13,338 nucleotides of DNA from NCBI GenBank assembly GCA_030151665.1, contig JASLDB010000198.1:1-13338 (forward strand), written 5' to 3'. The translations under genes were made by a program, and so were the position numbers. Below are positions 1 through 6,766 of the stretch, piece by piece (within the stretch, counting starts at the first letter, position 1; every line of letters starts with the position of its first letter). The notes below the pieces were generated by a model. The model did not search any database. It had not been told where the DNA came from and was given only the letters and a program-made list of their open reading frames with translations. Source of the stretch: Neisseriaceae bacterium. Its GTDB lineage: Bacteria > Pseudomonadota > Gammaproteobacteria > Burkholderiales > Neisseriaceae.

Positions 1-660
1 TTGAAAATCTGGGTGATTGCTCGACAACACCCAGGAGAAACCATGGCAGAATGGTTTATTGAAGGCTTTTTAGATCGCTTACTGGATAGCCAAGATCCCA
101 CAGCCCGTGCCATTTTAGACCGTGCAACCTTTTATGTCGTGCCCAATATGAACCCAGACGGTGCTTATTTAGGCAACTTGCGCACCAATGCAGCTGGTGC
201 CAATTTAAATCGAGAATGGGCAACACCCAGTCTTGAAACCAGCCCTGAAGTTTATTATGTGCGTGAACGCATGCAAAACACAGGTGTGGATTTATTCTTA
301 GACATTCATGGTGATGAAGCCATCCCTTATATTTTTGCAGCTGGCTCAGAAGGTACACCAAGTTATAGCGATAAACGCCACCAGTTAGAAGAAAGCTTTA
401 AAACCGCATTTATGGCAGCCAGTCCAGATTTTCAAGATGAATATGGCTACCCCAAAGATGCTCCAAATGAAGCCAATATGACTGTCGCTTGTAATTGGGT
501 GGCAGACACATTTGATTGCTTGGCTTATACCATCGAAATGCCGTTTAAAGACAATGACAATTTACCAGATGACGATTTTGGTTGGAATGGCCAACGCTCA
601 TTGCGTTTGGGTGAATCTGTATTGTCAGCAATTTTGGCTATTAGCCCGAATTTGCGCTAA
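1..660 (+). CDS. M14 family zinc carboxypeptidase, 5'-truncated by the window edge
   Basis: This is a metallo-carboxypeptidase of the M14 fold, which removes C-terminal residues from peptides. Numbering visible residues from base 1, the zinc-binding pair is in QHPGE (His10, Glu13) and the third ligand is His103 in FLDIHGDE. The substrate-binding region has NPDG at 51-54 and the NLNREW block at 68-73 (Asn70, Arg71). The likely catalytic glutamate is Glu179 in TIEMPF. These elements occur in the order expected for the family. The frame is open from the first base and the TTG there is unlikely to be the true start: bacterial cytosolic-type M14 enzymes usually carry an N-terminal beta domain of roughly 120-150 residues before the HPGE motif. 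The gene therefore probably begins upstream of the window. No signal peptide can be judged. Its substrate is not predictable from the visible part. It stands alone here, ending in a hairpin before the convergent icd gene. Confidence 0.85.
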   Translation: MKIWVIARQHPGETMAEWFIEGFLDRLLDSQDPTARAILDRATFYVVPNMNPDGAYLGNLRTNAAGANLNREWATPSLETSPEVYYVRERMQNTGVDLFLDIHGDEAIPYIFAAGSEGTPSYSDKRHQLEESFKTAFMAASPDFQDEYGYPKDAPNEANMTVACNWVADTFDCLAYTIEMPFKDNDNLPDDDFGWNGQRSLRLGESVLSAILAISPNLR

Positions 661-669
661 CCTCAGAAT

Positions 670-710
670 CCACCTTATTGACTTACTTATTCAATAAGGT
701 GGTCTCTTTA
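670..710 (+). terminator. Probable intrinsic terminator of the carboxypeptidase gene
   Basis: A perfect 12-bp stem (670-681 with 691-702, arm CCACCTTATTGA) encloses a 9-nt loop. It is followed by a loose T-rich stretch (TCTCTTTA). It begins 10 bases after the stop codon. The U-tract is poor, so termination strength is uncertain. Confidence 0.6.
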
Positions 711-797
711 GCAAAATAATCACTGTACTCAAAAATTGAATATGGCAAGAAACTAACTCACTGAATCATTCTCGATATATTTATTGTGTTATTGCAT

Positions 798-829
798 AAA
801 AAAACCTGCATCTTCATGCAGGTTTTTTT
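798..829 (-). terminator. Intrinsic terminator of icd, likely bidirectional
   Basis: CCTGCAT (805-811) pairs with ATGCAGG (816-822) around a CTTC tetraloop. The stem is flanked by seven A on the left and seven T on the right, so it can end transcription from either side. It sits 16 bases past the icd stop. Confidence 0.88.
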
Positions 830-844
830 ATGGATAGCAATGAC

Positions 845-2083
845 TTACATGCGTTCAATCATGGCGTTACCAAATGCAGAGCAAGATACTTCATTTGCAC
901 CGTCCATCAAACGAGCAAAGTCATAAGTCACTTGTTTATCAGCGATGGCTTTTTCCATAGAAGCAATCACCAAATCAGCAGCTTCTTTCCAGCCTAGGTG
1001 GCGCAACATCATTTCAGCAGACAGAATCAAAGAACCTGGGTTTACTTTGTCTTGACCTGCATATTTAGGTGCAGTACCGTGAGTTGCTTCAAAAATAGCG
1101 TAGTTATCAGAAATATTGGCACCTGGGGCAATACCAATACCACCAACTTGAGCAGCTAGCGCATCAGAAACATAGTCACCATTCAAGTTCAATGTTGCAA
1201 TAACATCGTACTCAGCAGGACGCAATAGAATTTGTTGCAAGAACGCATCGGCAATCGCATCTTTAACAATGATGTTTTTACCAGTTTTTGGGTTCTTGAA
1301 TTGGCACCATGGACCGCCATCAATCAATTCAGCACCAAACTCGGTTTTGGCCAACTCGTAAGCCCAATCACGGAAGCCACCTTCAGTGAACTTCATGATA
1401 TTGCCTTTGTGAACGATGGTTACACTGTCACGGTCATTGTCGATAGCGTATTGAATCGCAGCACGTACCAAACGTTGTGTACCATTTTTAGAAACAGGTT
1501 TGATACCGATACCAGAAGTTTCTGGGAAACGGATTTTTTTAACGCCCATTTCGTTTTGCAAGAATGCAATGATTTTTTTAGCATCTTCTGTTTCAGCTTC
1601 CCACTCGATACCACAGTAAATATCTTCTGTGTTTTCGCGATAGATAACCATATCAGTTTGGCTAGGGTCTTTTAATGGAGAAGGAACACCACTGAAATAA
1701 CGTACAGGACGCACGCATTGGAACAAGTCCAATTCTTGACGCAAAGCAACGTTCAATGAACGAATACCGCCACCCACGGGTGTGGTCATTGGGCCTTTGA
1801 TTGATACAGAAAATTCTTTTAATGCTTCCAAGGTTTCTTCTGGCAACCAAACATTGTCACCATAAACACGCGTTGCTTTTTCACCAGCGTAAACTTCCAT
1901 CCAGTGGATTTTTTTCTCACCAGCATATGCTTTTTCAACAGCAGCATCAATAACGGCTTTCATCACTGGCGTGATGTCAACACCGATACCATCACCTTCG
2001 ATGAATGGAATGATTGGGTTGTTTGGAATAGCTTGACCAGCGACAATTTTTTGACCTTCTGTAGGGACAACAATGTGGCTCAT
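845..2083 (-). CDS. icd: Isocitrate dehydrogenase, NADP-dependent
   Basis: This TCA-cycle enzyme oxidatively decarboxylates isocitrate to 2-oxoglutarate and makes NADPH. The 412-residue product is close to the 416 residues of E. coli Icd and follows it closely. The substrate/phosphorylation loop is GGGIRSLNVALRQ, with Ser109 matching E. coli Ser113, the residue phosphorylated by AceK. YRENTEDIY follows, then the NLNGDYVSDALAAQVGG metal/substrate block. The coenzyme loop HGTAPKYAGQDKVNPGS has the Lys-Tyr pair that marks NADP preference. The ATG at 2083 was chosen because AGGAGG lies five bases upstream and MSHIVVPTEGQK fits the family N-terminus. The frame stays open further upstream to 2179, but that extension looks unlike the family. 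It is transcribed divergently from rluE. No aceK is in view, so control by phosphorylation here is only a possibility. Confidence 0.97.
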   Translation of the reverse strand: MSHIVVPTEGQKIVAGQAIPNNPIIPFIEGDGIGVDITPVMKAVIDAAVEKAYAGEKKIHWMEVYAGEKATRVYGDNVWLPEETLEALKEFSVSIKGPMTTPVGGGIRSLNVALRQELDLFQCVRPVRYFSGVPSPLKDPSQTDMVIYRENTEDIYCGIEWEAETEDAKKIIAFLQNEMGVKKIRFPETSGIGIKPVSKNGTQRLVRAAIQYAIDNDRDSVTIVHKGNIMKFTEGGFRDWAYELAKTEFGAELIDGGPWCQFKNPKTGKNIIVKDAIADAFLQQILLRPAEYDVIATLNLNGDYVSDALAAQVGGIGIAPGANISDNYAIFEATHGTAPKYAGQDKVNPGSLILSAEMMLRHLGWKEAADLVIASMEKAIADKQVTYDFARLMDGANEVSCSAFGNAMIERM

Positions 2084-2110
2084 ATTACCTCCTGATAGAT
2101 TAGTTTGACA

Positions 2111-2125
2111 CGGTGATAGACACCG
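2111..2125 (-). other. Small hairpin in the icd leader
   Basis: CGGTG (2111-2115) and CACCG (2121-2125) are inverted around five bases, about 30 bases upstream of the icd start. It could fold in the icd 5' UTR. There is no further support for a regulatory role. Confidence 0.3.
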
Positions 2126-2173
2126 CAGCTGCAAAGTCATTATTTCACGTATTGAAAATATGTGATAATAGCT

Positions 2174-2186
2174 TTGCATTATGCAA
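2174..2186. promoter_or_regulatory. Palindrome in the icd/rluE divergent region
   Basis: TTGCAT and ATGCAA form a perfect 13-bp palindrome centred on 2180, between the two divergent genes. Its position suits a protein-binding site acting on either promoter. No cognate regulator is identifiable from the window. Confidence 0.3.
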
Positions 2187-2198
2187 GATTTTGTTGGT

Positions 2199-2227
2199 TT
2201 GCGCTAGTCAAACCCCACCCCAATAAT
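2199..2227 (+). promoter_or_regulatory. Candidate rluE promoter
   Basis: TTGCGC (2199-2204) and AATAAT (2222-2227) are separated by 17 bases and would start transcription near 2234, 12 bases before the rluE ATG. The -35 match is weak. GATAAT at 2164-2169 is a possible second -10 box. Confidence 0.35.
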
Positions 2228-2245
2228 AGCTATTTAGATTGCATC

Positions 2246-2821
2246 ATGAACACAAAAAAAAGCCAACTCATTCTATTTAATAAGCCTTATGGTGTTATTT
2301 GTCAATTTTCTGCTCACGAGAAACACCAATCTTTAAAAGATTATATTCTTGAACCTGAATATTATCCTGCTGGCCGATTAGACACCGATAGTGAAGGATT
2401 GCTGTTACTCACCAATAACGGGCGTTTACAAGCCCAAATTGCCGAACCCAAAAACAAAGTTTACAAAACCTATTGGGCACAAGTTGAAGGCGTTGTGGAT
2501 GAGGCTAAAATACAATTATTAAAAGATGGTATACAGTTAAGTGATTACAAAGCCAAGCCTGCAAAAGTACGTGTATTGGGTGAGGATGAAATTGTCAAAT
2601 TATGGCCACGCAACCCACCCATTCGCGAAAGAAAAAATGTTTCCGATTTTTGGTTAGAAATTCAAATTTGTGAAGGAAAAAATCGTCAAGTTCGTCGCAT
2701 GACTGCCAAAGCAGGTTTTCCTTGCTTGCGTTTGGTCAGGGTCGCCATTGGGCAACTAAACCTTTTTGATGAAAAAGTGTCTTTAGGCCAGTGGCAATTT
2801 ACAGATAAATTATCTTTTTAA
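2246..2821 (+). CDS. rluE: 23S rRNA pseudouridine synthase RluE
   Basis: This enzyme isomerises one uridine of 23S rRNA to pseudouridine (U2457 in E. coli). The product is 191 residues and belongs to the RsuA/RluB/E/F group, but like E. coli RluE it has no N-terminal S4 domain and starts almost directly at LFNKPYGV. The catalytic motif is AGRLDTDSEGLLLLTNNG, with the nucleophile Asp46. LWPRNPPIRERK (119-130) is a characteristic RluE block, and EGKNRQVRRM (143-152) is the conserved C-terminal motif. The ATG at 2246 begins MNTKKSQLIL. An upstream in-frame start at 2162 would add 28 residues that do not resemble the family and would cover the promoter region. The Shine-Dalgarno sequence is poor. 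It lies divergent to icd, the same arrangement as in E. coli. Confidence 0.93.
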   Translation: MNTKKSQLILFNKPYGVICQFSAHEKHQSLKDYILEPEYYPAGRLDTDSEGLLLLTNNGRLQAQIAEPKNKVYKTYWAQVEGVVDEAKIQLLKDGIQLSDYKAKPAKVRVLGEDEIVKLWPRNPPIRERKNVSDFWLEIQICEGKNRQVRRMTAKAGFPCLRLVRVAIGQLNLFDEKVSLGQWQFTDKLSF

Positions 2822-2831
2822 GTCACTCACT

Positions 2832-2854
2832 AAAGCAATTACTCAGTTTGCTTT
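2832..2854 (+). terminator. Weak hairpin after rluE
   Basis: AAAGCAA (2832-2838) and TTGCTTT (2848-2854) form a 7-bp stem with a 9-nt loop, 10 bases after the rluE stop. No T-run follows, so it may be a poor terminator or simply an RNA end structure. Confidence 0.3.
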
Positions 2855-2898
2855 CTAAAAATTTAACATGGTTTCAATTGTGTAGCGTGTCTGTTAAA

Positions 2899-2954
2899 AA
2901 AACATTTAGTGAAGCAAAATGTTTTGCGCATAAGCATTTTTTCAGTAAAATGCT
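2899..2954. repeat. Cluster of overlapping palindromes upstream of the export operon
   Basis: Three short inverted repeats follow one another. AAAACATTT/AAATGTTTT spans 2899-2907 and 2917-2925. GCAAAA/TTTTGC spans 2914-2919 and 2922-2927. AGCATTTT/AAAATGCT spans 2933-2940 and 2947-2954. The first two share bases and cannot fold at the same time. They may be protein sites or competing RNA structures. AT-richness makes some of this expected by chance. Confidence 0.4.
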
Positions 2955-2970
2955 GGGCATGCATTGGGTT

Positions 2971-3001
2971 TTGACTCAATTTTCCTTCGATGATGGATTA
3001 T
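2971..3001 (+). promoter_or_regulatory. Candidate promoter of the tolC-like operon
   Basis: TTGACT (2971-2976) is a good -35 box. GATTAT (2996-3001) is a possible -10 box after a long 19-base spacer, and it falls inside the left arm of the 23-bp inverted repeat. If correct, a protein bound at the repeat would occlude the promoter. The spacer length weakens the call. Confidence 0.35.
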
Positions 3002-3049
3002 CATGGCACCTAACAAATACTCACCATGCCATGATAATCCATCATCGAA
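2986..3049. repeat. Perfect 23-bp inverted repeat before the export operon
   Basis: Bases 2986-3008 and 3027-3049 are exact reverse complements, separated by 18 bases. Each arm itself contains a smaller inverted repeat, ATGAT-5-ATCAT (2990-3004 on the left), so the unit could be two operator copies facing each other. As RNA it would be a very stable hairpin ending 16 bases before the AAGG ribosome-binding site. There is no T-tract, so it is not a standard terminator. It could also be one copy of a dispersed repeat family. Confidence 0.8.
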
Positions 3050-3080
3050 CTTGCACCCAGATAAAAGGCATGATGCAGTG

Positions 3081-4562
3081 ATGTCACTCAAAAAAAATAC
3101 TTGCTCCTTATTAATCCCTGCTATTTTAGGATCAACATTGGGTTGCGCCATGCAACAAGCATGGGCACAACCCAATGCCTTACCACCCCCGAACCAATTA
3201 ATACAACAAAATGAAACCCAGTCACTCTTAAACACGCCAGCAACGACTTTAATGTTTGAAGAGGCACAAAGTTTATTGCAATCGGGTTCTCCCCAATTAC
3301 AAGCTTCTAAGCAAATATTAGAGAGCAAAACTTTAGAAGAACAAGCTTTGAAATTATTTGGTGGCCCGATTGTGACAGTATCAGGCAACACAGGTTATTA
3401 TGATTTTTCTGGCGATACCACGGTTGGCCAAATGATGGATGACACTTCCATTGATATCAATAATCCCCTTGGTGGCATGGGGGATATTGATAATAAACTG
3501 CGCAATGTCGGTGTTGGTGCGCGTGTGCATGGCCATTATCAGTTCGCCAATGCCAATGTATTGTGGCCCATTTACACAGGTGGGAAAGTCAGTGCTGTCA
3601 AAAACTTAGCAAAAGGCCGTTCTCATGAAGCACAAGCAGATAACAGAAATCAACAAGCAGAAGTTCAAGCTCAATTGGTTACCCGTTATTTCGGCTCTCA
3701 ACTCGCACAATCCGCAGCGCAATTGCGTCAAGATGCCGTAACCGCGATTACTGTACACGACAAAACAGCACAGCGCATGTTAGACGAAGGCATGATTGCC
3801 AAAGTAGAACGCTTGCAAGCCAAAGTTGCATTAGAAAATGCTAAGCGCGATTATGAAAAAGCCAATAGTGACGCCATCTTAGCCAATGTTGCTTTGCAAC
3901 GCCTATTACAAAGTAATCGACGCATTGCCCCGACGACCGCATTGTTCCTCAACCAAAAGCCATTACCAAGCTTGGATTACTTTTTGGATCTAGCCATGAA
4001 AAACCACCCTGGTTTAGAGAAAGTATCGGCTAAAAAAGAGCAAGCCGAAGCGATGCACCAAGTTAGCGAATCACGTTTTAAGCCAGATATTACTTTATTT
4101 GCACAACACCAAATCAAAAGTAACAACCCCAATAGAATGGCAGGTGTTAATCTGCGCTGGACATTATGGAGCAGTGTCGATAGGCGTTTAATGAATCGAG
4201 CCAGTTTGGCAACCATTAATGCAGCAAACTTAATGGATCAACAAGCCAAAGAAGACATTAGTATTTTGGTGGAAAAAAATTGGCGAGATGTCGAAAACGC
4301 TCGCTTGGCTTATTTATCGATGAATAGCAGCATCAAAGCAGCAGAAGAATATTTGCGTCTGCGCCAAGCCAGTCTTAAAGAGGGCTTGGGTACTGTTTCA
4401 GAAGCCATTGATGCACAAGTTAATCTGACCAAAGCCAAGACTGAACAATTGCAAACAGCCAATTCTTATGTTCAAGCATTGTCTGCACTACTCAATAGCG
4501 CAGGTATCCCTGAACAATTTAGCTTGTATTTAAAACAAGCCGATACCAAAGTAAAGCCTTAA
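3081..4562 (+). CDS. TolC-family outer membrane efflux protein
   Basis: This is an outer membrane channel of the TolC/OEP type, expected to trimerise and form the exit duct of a tripartite exporter. The 493-residue protein has an N-terminal signal region with probable cleavage after AWA (residue 29). It then has two long alpha-helical halves (about 40-255 and 285-485) rich in Ala, Gln, Leu and Lys, with the internal duplication typical of the family. Short beta segments lie near 165-180 (YQFANANVLWPIYTGGKVS) and 350-375. The ATG at 3081 follows AAGG at 3065-3068; GTG at 3078 has better spacing and would add one residue. The in-frame ATG at 3003 lies inside the inverted repeat and would precede the signal peptide with a polar extension. 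Cys22 in TLGC resembles a poor lipobox. It is the first gene of a four-gene operon. Confidence 0.88.
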   Translation: MSLKKNTCSLLIPAILGSTLGCAMQQAWAQPNALPPPNQLIQQNETQSLLNTPATTLMFEEAQSLLQSGSPQLQASKQILESKTLEEQALKLFGGPIVTVSGNTGYYDFSGDTTVGQMMDDTSIDINNPLGGMGDIDNKLRNVGVGARVHGHYQFANANVLWPIYTGGKVSAVKNLAKGRSHEAQADNRNQQAEVQAQLVTRYFGSQLAQSAAQLRQDAVTAITVHDKTAQRMLDEGMIAKVERLQAKVALENAKRDYEKANSDAILANVALQRLLQSNRRIAPTTALFLNQKPLPSLDYFLDLAMKNHPGLEKVSAKKEQAEAMHQVSESRFKPDITLFAQHQIKSNNPNRMAGVNLRWTLWSSVDRRLMNRASLATINAANLMDQQAKEDISILVEKNWRDVENARLAYLSMNSSIKAAEEYLRLRQASLKEGLGTVSEAIDAQVNLTKAKTEQLQTANSYVQALSALLNSAGIPEQFSLYLKQADTKVKP

Positions 4563-4573
4563 GGAAATAACAC

Positions 4574-5563
4574 ATGAATAAGAAAAAAATCATCATGGGA
4601 ACCAGTACATTGCTTTTGGCTATTGCTGGTATTATTGTTGGCTTCTCAATGGCTTCAAAACCAGATGCCATTATTTTGCAAGGGCAAATGGAAGCAGAAG
4701 AAATTGATGTTGCCCCTAAAGTTGCCGGACGAATTGCTGAAGTGTATGTCAAAGAAGGGCAACAAATTAGCATTGGCACCCCTATTATGCGTTTTGATAG
4801 CCCTGAAATTGATGCCAAAGTCGCTCAAGCCAATGCAGCACATGATGCAGCACAAGCACAAGCTGACAAAGCACAATCTGGTGCCCGACCGCAAGAAATT
4901 GAAATGGCAAAACAAACTTATTTTCGTGCGCAAGCAGCAGCTGATTTAGCACAAAAAACATATGATCGTGTTAATAAATTAGCCAGTGAAGGCTTATTAT
5001 CCAAGCAAAAACGAGATGAAGCTTATGCCAATTACACTGCATCTCGTGACCAAGCACTGGCTGCAAAAGCCCAATACAATATGGCGCAAGAAGGTGCTAG
5101 AAAAGAAGATATTGCTGCGGCTGATGCCATGGCAAGACAATATGGTGCGGTTGTCAAAGAAGCACAAGTTGCAGAAGATGAAGCCAAGCTCAAAAGCCCA
5201 GTGATGGGTGAAGTATCTAACATCATCGCCAAAGTAGGTCAAATCAACCCTCAAGGTGTACCTGCTATCAGTGTGGTTAATTTAAAAGACCAATGGGTGG
5301 TGCTGAATGTACGTGAAGATCAAATTAGTCGATTTGCCATTGGTGCGCAATTCAAAGGTGAATTACCAGCATTGGGTAAAAATGGACAAAAGGCAATAGC
5401 AACATTTAAAGTGTATGCCAGCTCCCCTTTGGCTGATTTTGCGACATGGCGTTCGACACGCAATAACCAAGGTTTTGACCTAAAAACATTTGAAGTTAAG
5501 GCTCGCCCTATTGTTCCCATAGAACACATGCGCCCTGGCATGAGTGTCTTGGTTACTTTATAA
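4574..5563 (+). CDS. HlyD/YbhG-type periplasmic adaptor protein
   Basis: This is a membrane-fusion (adaptor) subunit that would bridge the inner-membrane permeases and the TolC-like channel. The 329-residue protein has one N-terminal membrane anchor (about residues 6-27). A lipoyl-like half-motif at 42-75 (IDVAPKVAGRIAEVYVKEG) follows. A long Ala/Gln/Lys-rich coiled-coil hairpin spans about 80-205, and the second lipoyl half and beta-barrel lie at about 206-329. The paired motifs GARPQEI (103-109) and GARKEDI (174-180) in the hairpin resemble YbhG/YhiI-type adaptors, which work with ABC-2 permeases. It starts 11 bases after the tolC-like stop with AAGGAA upstream of the ATG, and ends 9 bases before the first permease gene, so it is clearly in the same operon. 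Confidence 0.9.
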   Translation: MNKKKIIMGTSTLLLAIAGIIVGFSMASKPDAIILQGQMEAEEIDVAPKVAGRIAEVYVKEGQQISIGTPIMRFDSPEIDAKVAQANAAHDAAQAQADKAQSGARPQEIEMAKQTYFRAQAAADLAQKTYDRVNKLASEGLLSKQKRDEAYANYTASRDQALAAKAQYNMAQEGARKEDIAAADAMARQYGAVVKEAQVAEDEAKLKSPVMGEVSNIIAKVGQINPQGVPAISVVNLKDQWVVLNVREDQISRFAIGAQFKGELPALGKNGQKAIATFKVYASSPLADFATWRSTRNNQGFDLKTFEVKARPIVPIEHMRPGMSVLVTL

Positions 5564-5572
5564 AGATTAACC

Positions 5573-6766
5573 ATGGCAAAAAAAGACGTTTTTCTTCACA
5601 GCCTGGATGCTGAGTGGAGCTGGCTTCGGTCCAGTCGATGGGACATGGCAATGGTAACATGGGTTCCTTTGTTGTCCATTTTATTGATTTGGTGGATATT
5701 TAGCCCCATTGTGCCTTATAAACTGCCCATTGCTGTTTTGGATCAAGACCACAGTAGCATTAGTCGCCAAATCACCCGTTATATTGATGCCAGTCCATTG
5801 TTAAAAGTTAAAACCCAATATGCTGATAATCAGGCAGCTCAAGATGGTTTGCAACGCAATGACGTTTTTGCTGTGGTGGTATTGCCTACGCAACTGAGTC
5901 AACAACTGAAATCTGGGCAGCCAAGTTATGTGGTTGCACATGTCAATAGTCAATATGGTACCCACTCCAAGCTGATTCAAAGCAATTTGCAACAAATTAT
6001 TGGGACTGTTTCCGCGGGTGTACAAATCAAGCTGCGAATGGCTAGTGGATCTACTGCTACGCAAGCGAAAGGCAATTTTGCCCCAGTGACAACACGATTG
6101 GTACCGTTGTTCAATATTTCATCAGATTACCAGTTATTTTTGGGCACAGCCATGATGCCTGCTTTATTGCACATCTTGGCGATGACAGCAGGTGCTTATG
6201 CGGTTGGTCGTGAACTTCGTGACAAAACACTAGAAATATGGCTGCAAAAAAATCACGAATACAATATTAAGCTTGGGCATTTACTTTGGGCTTTGTTGGG
6301 TAAATTTTTGCCATCAATCATTGCCTTTTTGCTACTCAATGCCGTGATGATGTACTTGATTCAGAAAACCCATGCTGTTTCCATATCATCATGGCTGGTA
6401 ACGTATTTATCAGCCTGTGCCTTGAGTATATTTTCAATTGCACTGGGTGGTTTTTTCTCGTTATTAACACTATCTTTACGCATGGCGCTGTCTGGCACGG
6501 GGCTATTAACTGCCCCTGCTTTTGCCTTTAGTGGCATTGGCTTCCCTTTGTTAGCCATGACCCAAGGCGCCTATATTTGGGCCATGATCTTGCCTTATAC
6601 CCACTATGGTATTTTGCAAGTTAGGCAAATGCAAATGGGTGCACCTGCTTCTTATGCCTTGCCAACGTTATCTGGTTACATCCTTGCCATTTTGATTTGC
6701 ATGGTTTTGAATGTATTAACATTAAAACGAGCATTTCATTTACCTAAGCGCTGGGGGGCTCGATAA
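5573..6766 (+). CDS. ABC-2 type transporter permease, first of a pair
   Basis: This is an inner-membrane permease of the ABC-2 (YhhJ/YbhS/YbhR-like) family, 397 residues. The layout is typical: one TM near 26-46, a large periplasmic domain about 50-185 opening with PIAVLDQDHSSISRQITRY (52-70), then a bundle of about five TM segments between 188 and 383. There is no Walker A or ABC signature, so it contains no ATPase. The N-terminal 20 residues are cytoplasmic (LDAEWSWLRSSRWD). It is paralogous to the next gene, sharing the SRQITRY and ASP motifs. Its stop TAA overlaps the next ATG in TAATG, implying translational coupling and a permease heterodimer. Partners are the upstream adaptor and outer membrane factor. 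The substrate is unknown. In E. coli the related systems carry a dedicated ATPase (YbhF, RbbA), which is absent here. Confidence 0.88.
   Translation: MAKKDVFLHSLDAEWSWLRSSRWDMAMVTWVPLLSILLIWWIFSPIVPYKLPIAVLDQDHSSISRQITRYIDASPLLKVKTQYADNQAAQDGLQRNDVFAVVVLPTQLSQQLKSGQPSYVVAHVNSQYGTHSKLIQSNLQQIIGTVSAGVQIKLRMASGSTATQAKGNFAPVTTRLVPLFNISSDYQLFLGTAMMPALLHILAMTAGAYAVGRELRDKTLEIWLQKNHEYNIKLGHLLWALLGKFLPSIIAFLLLNAVMMYLIQKTHAVSISSWLVTYLSACALSIFSIALGGFFSLLTLSLRMALSGTGLLTAPAFAFSGIGFPLLAMTQGAYIWAMILPYTHYGILQVRQMQMGAPASYALPTLSGYILAILICMVLNVLTLKRAFHLPKRWGAR

Noticed and set aside
1232..1675. Open frame of 147 codons on the plus strand inside icd
   Set aside because: It is a shadow frame antisense to a highly conserved gene, with no ribosome-binding site and no recognisable protein.
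2084..2179. N-terminal extension of isocitrate dehydrogenase
   Set aside because: The extension does not resemble the family. AGGAGG at five bases from the ATG at 2083 marks the real start.
3003..3080. Upstream ATG at 3003 as the start of the TolC-like protein
   Set aside because: It lies inside the inverted repeat, has no ribosome-binding site, and would put 26 mostly polar residues before the signal peptide.
2942..3391. Open frame of 149 codons on the minus strand across the palindromes
   Set aside because: It runs antisense to the TolC-like signal region and its sequence is Cys/Asn-rich noise, partly repeated because of the inverted repeat itself.
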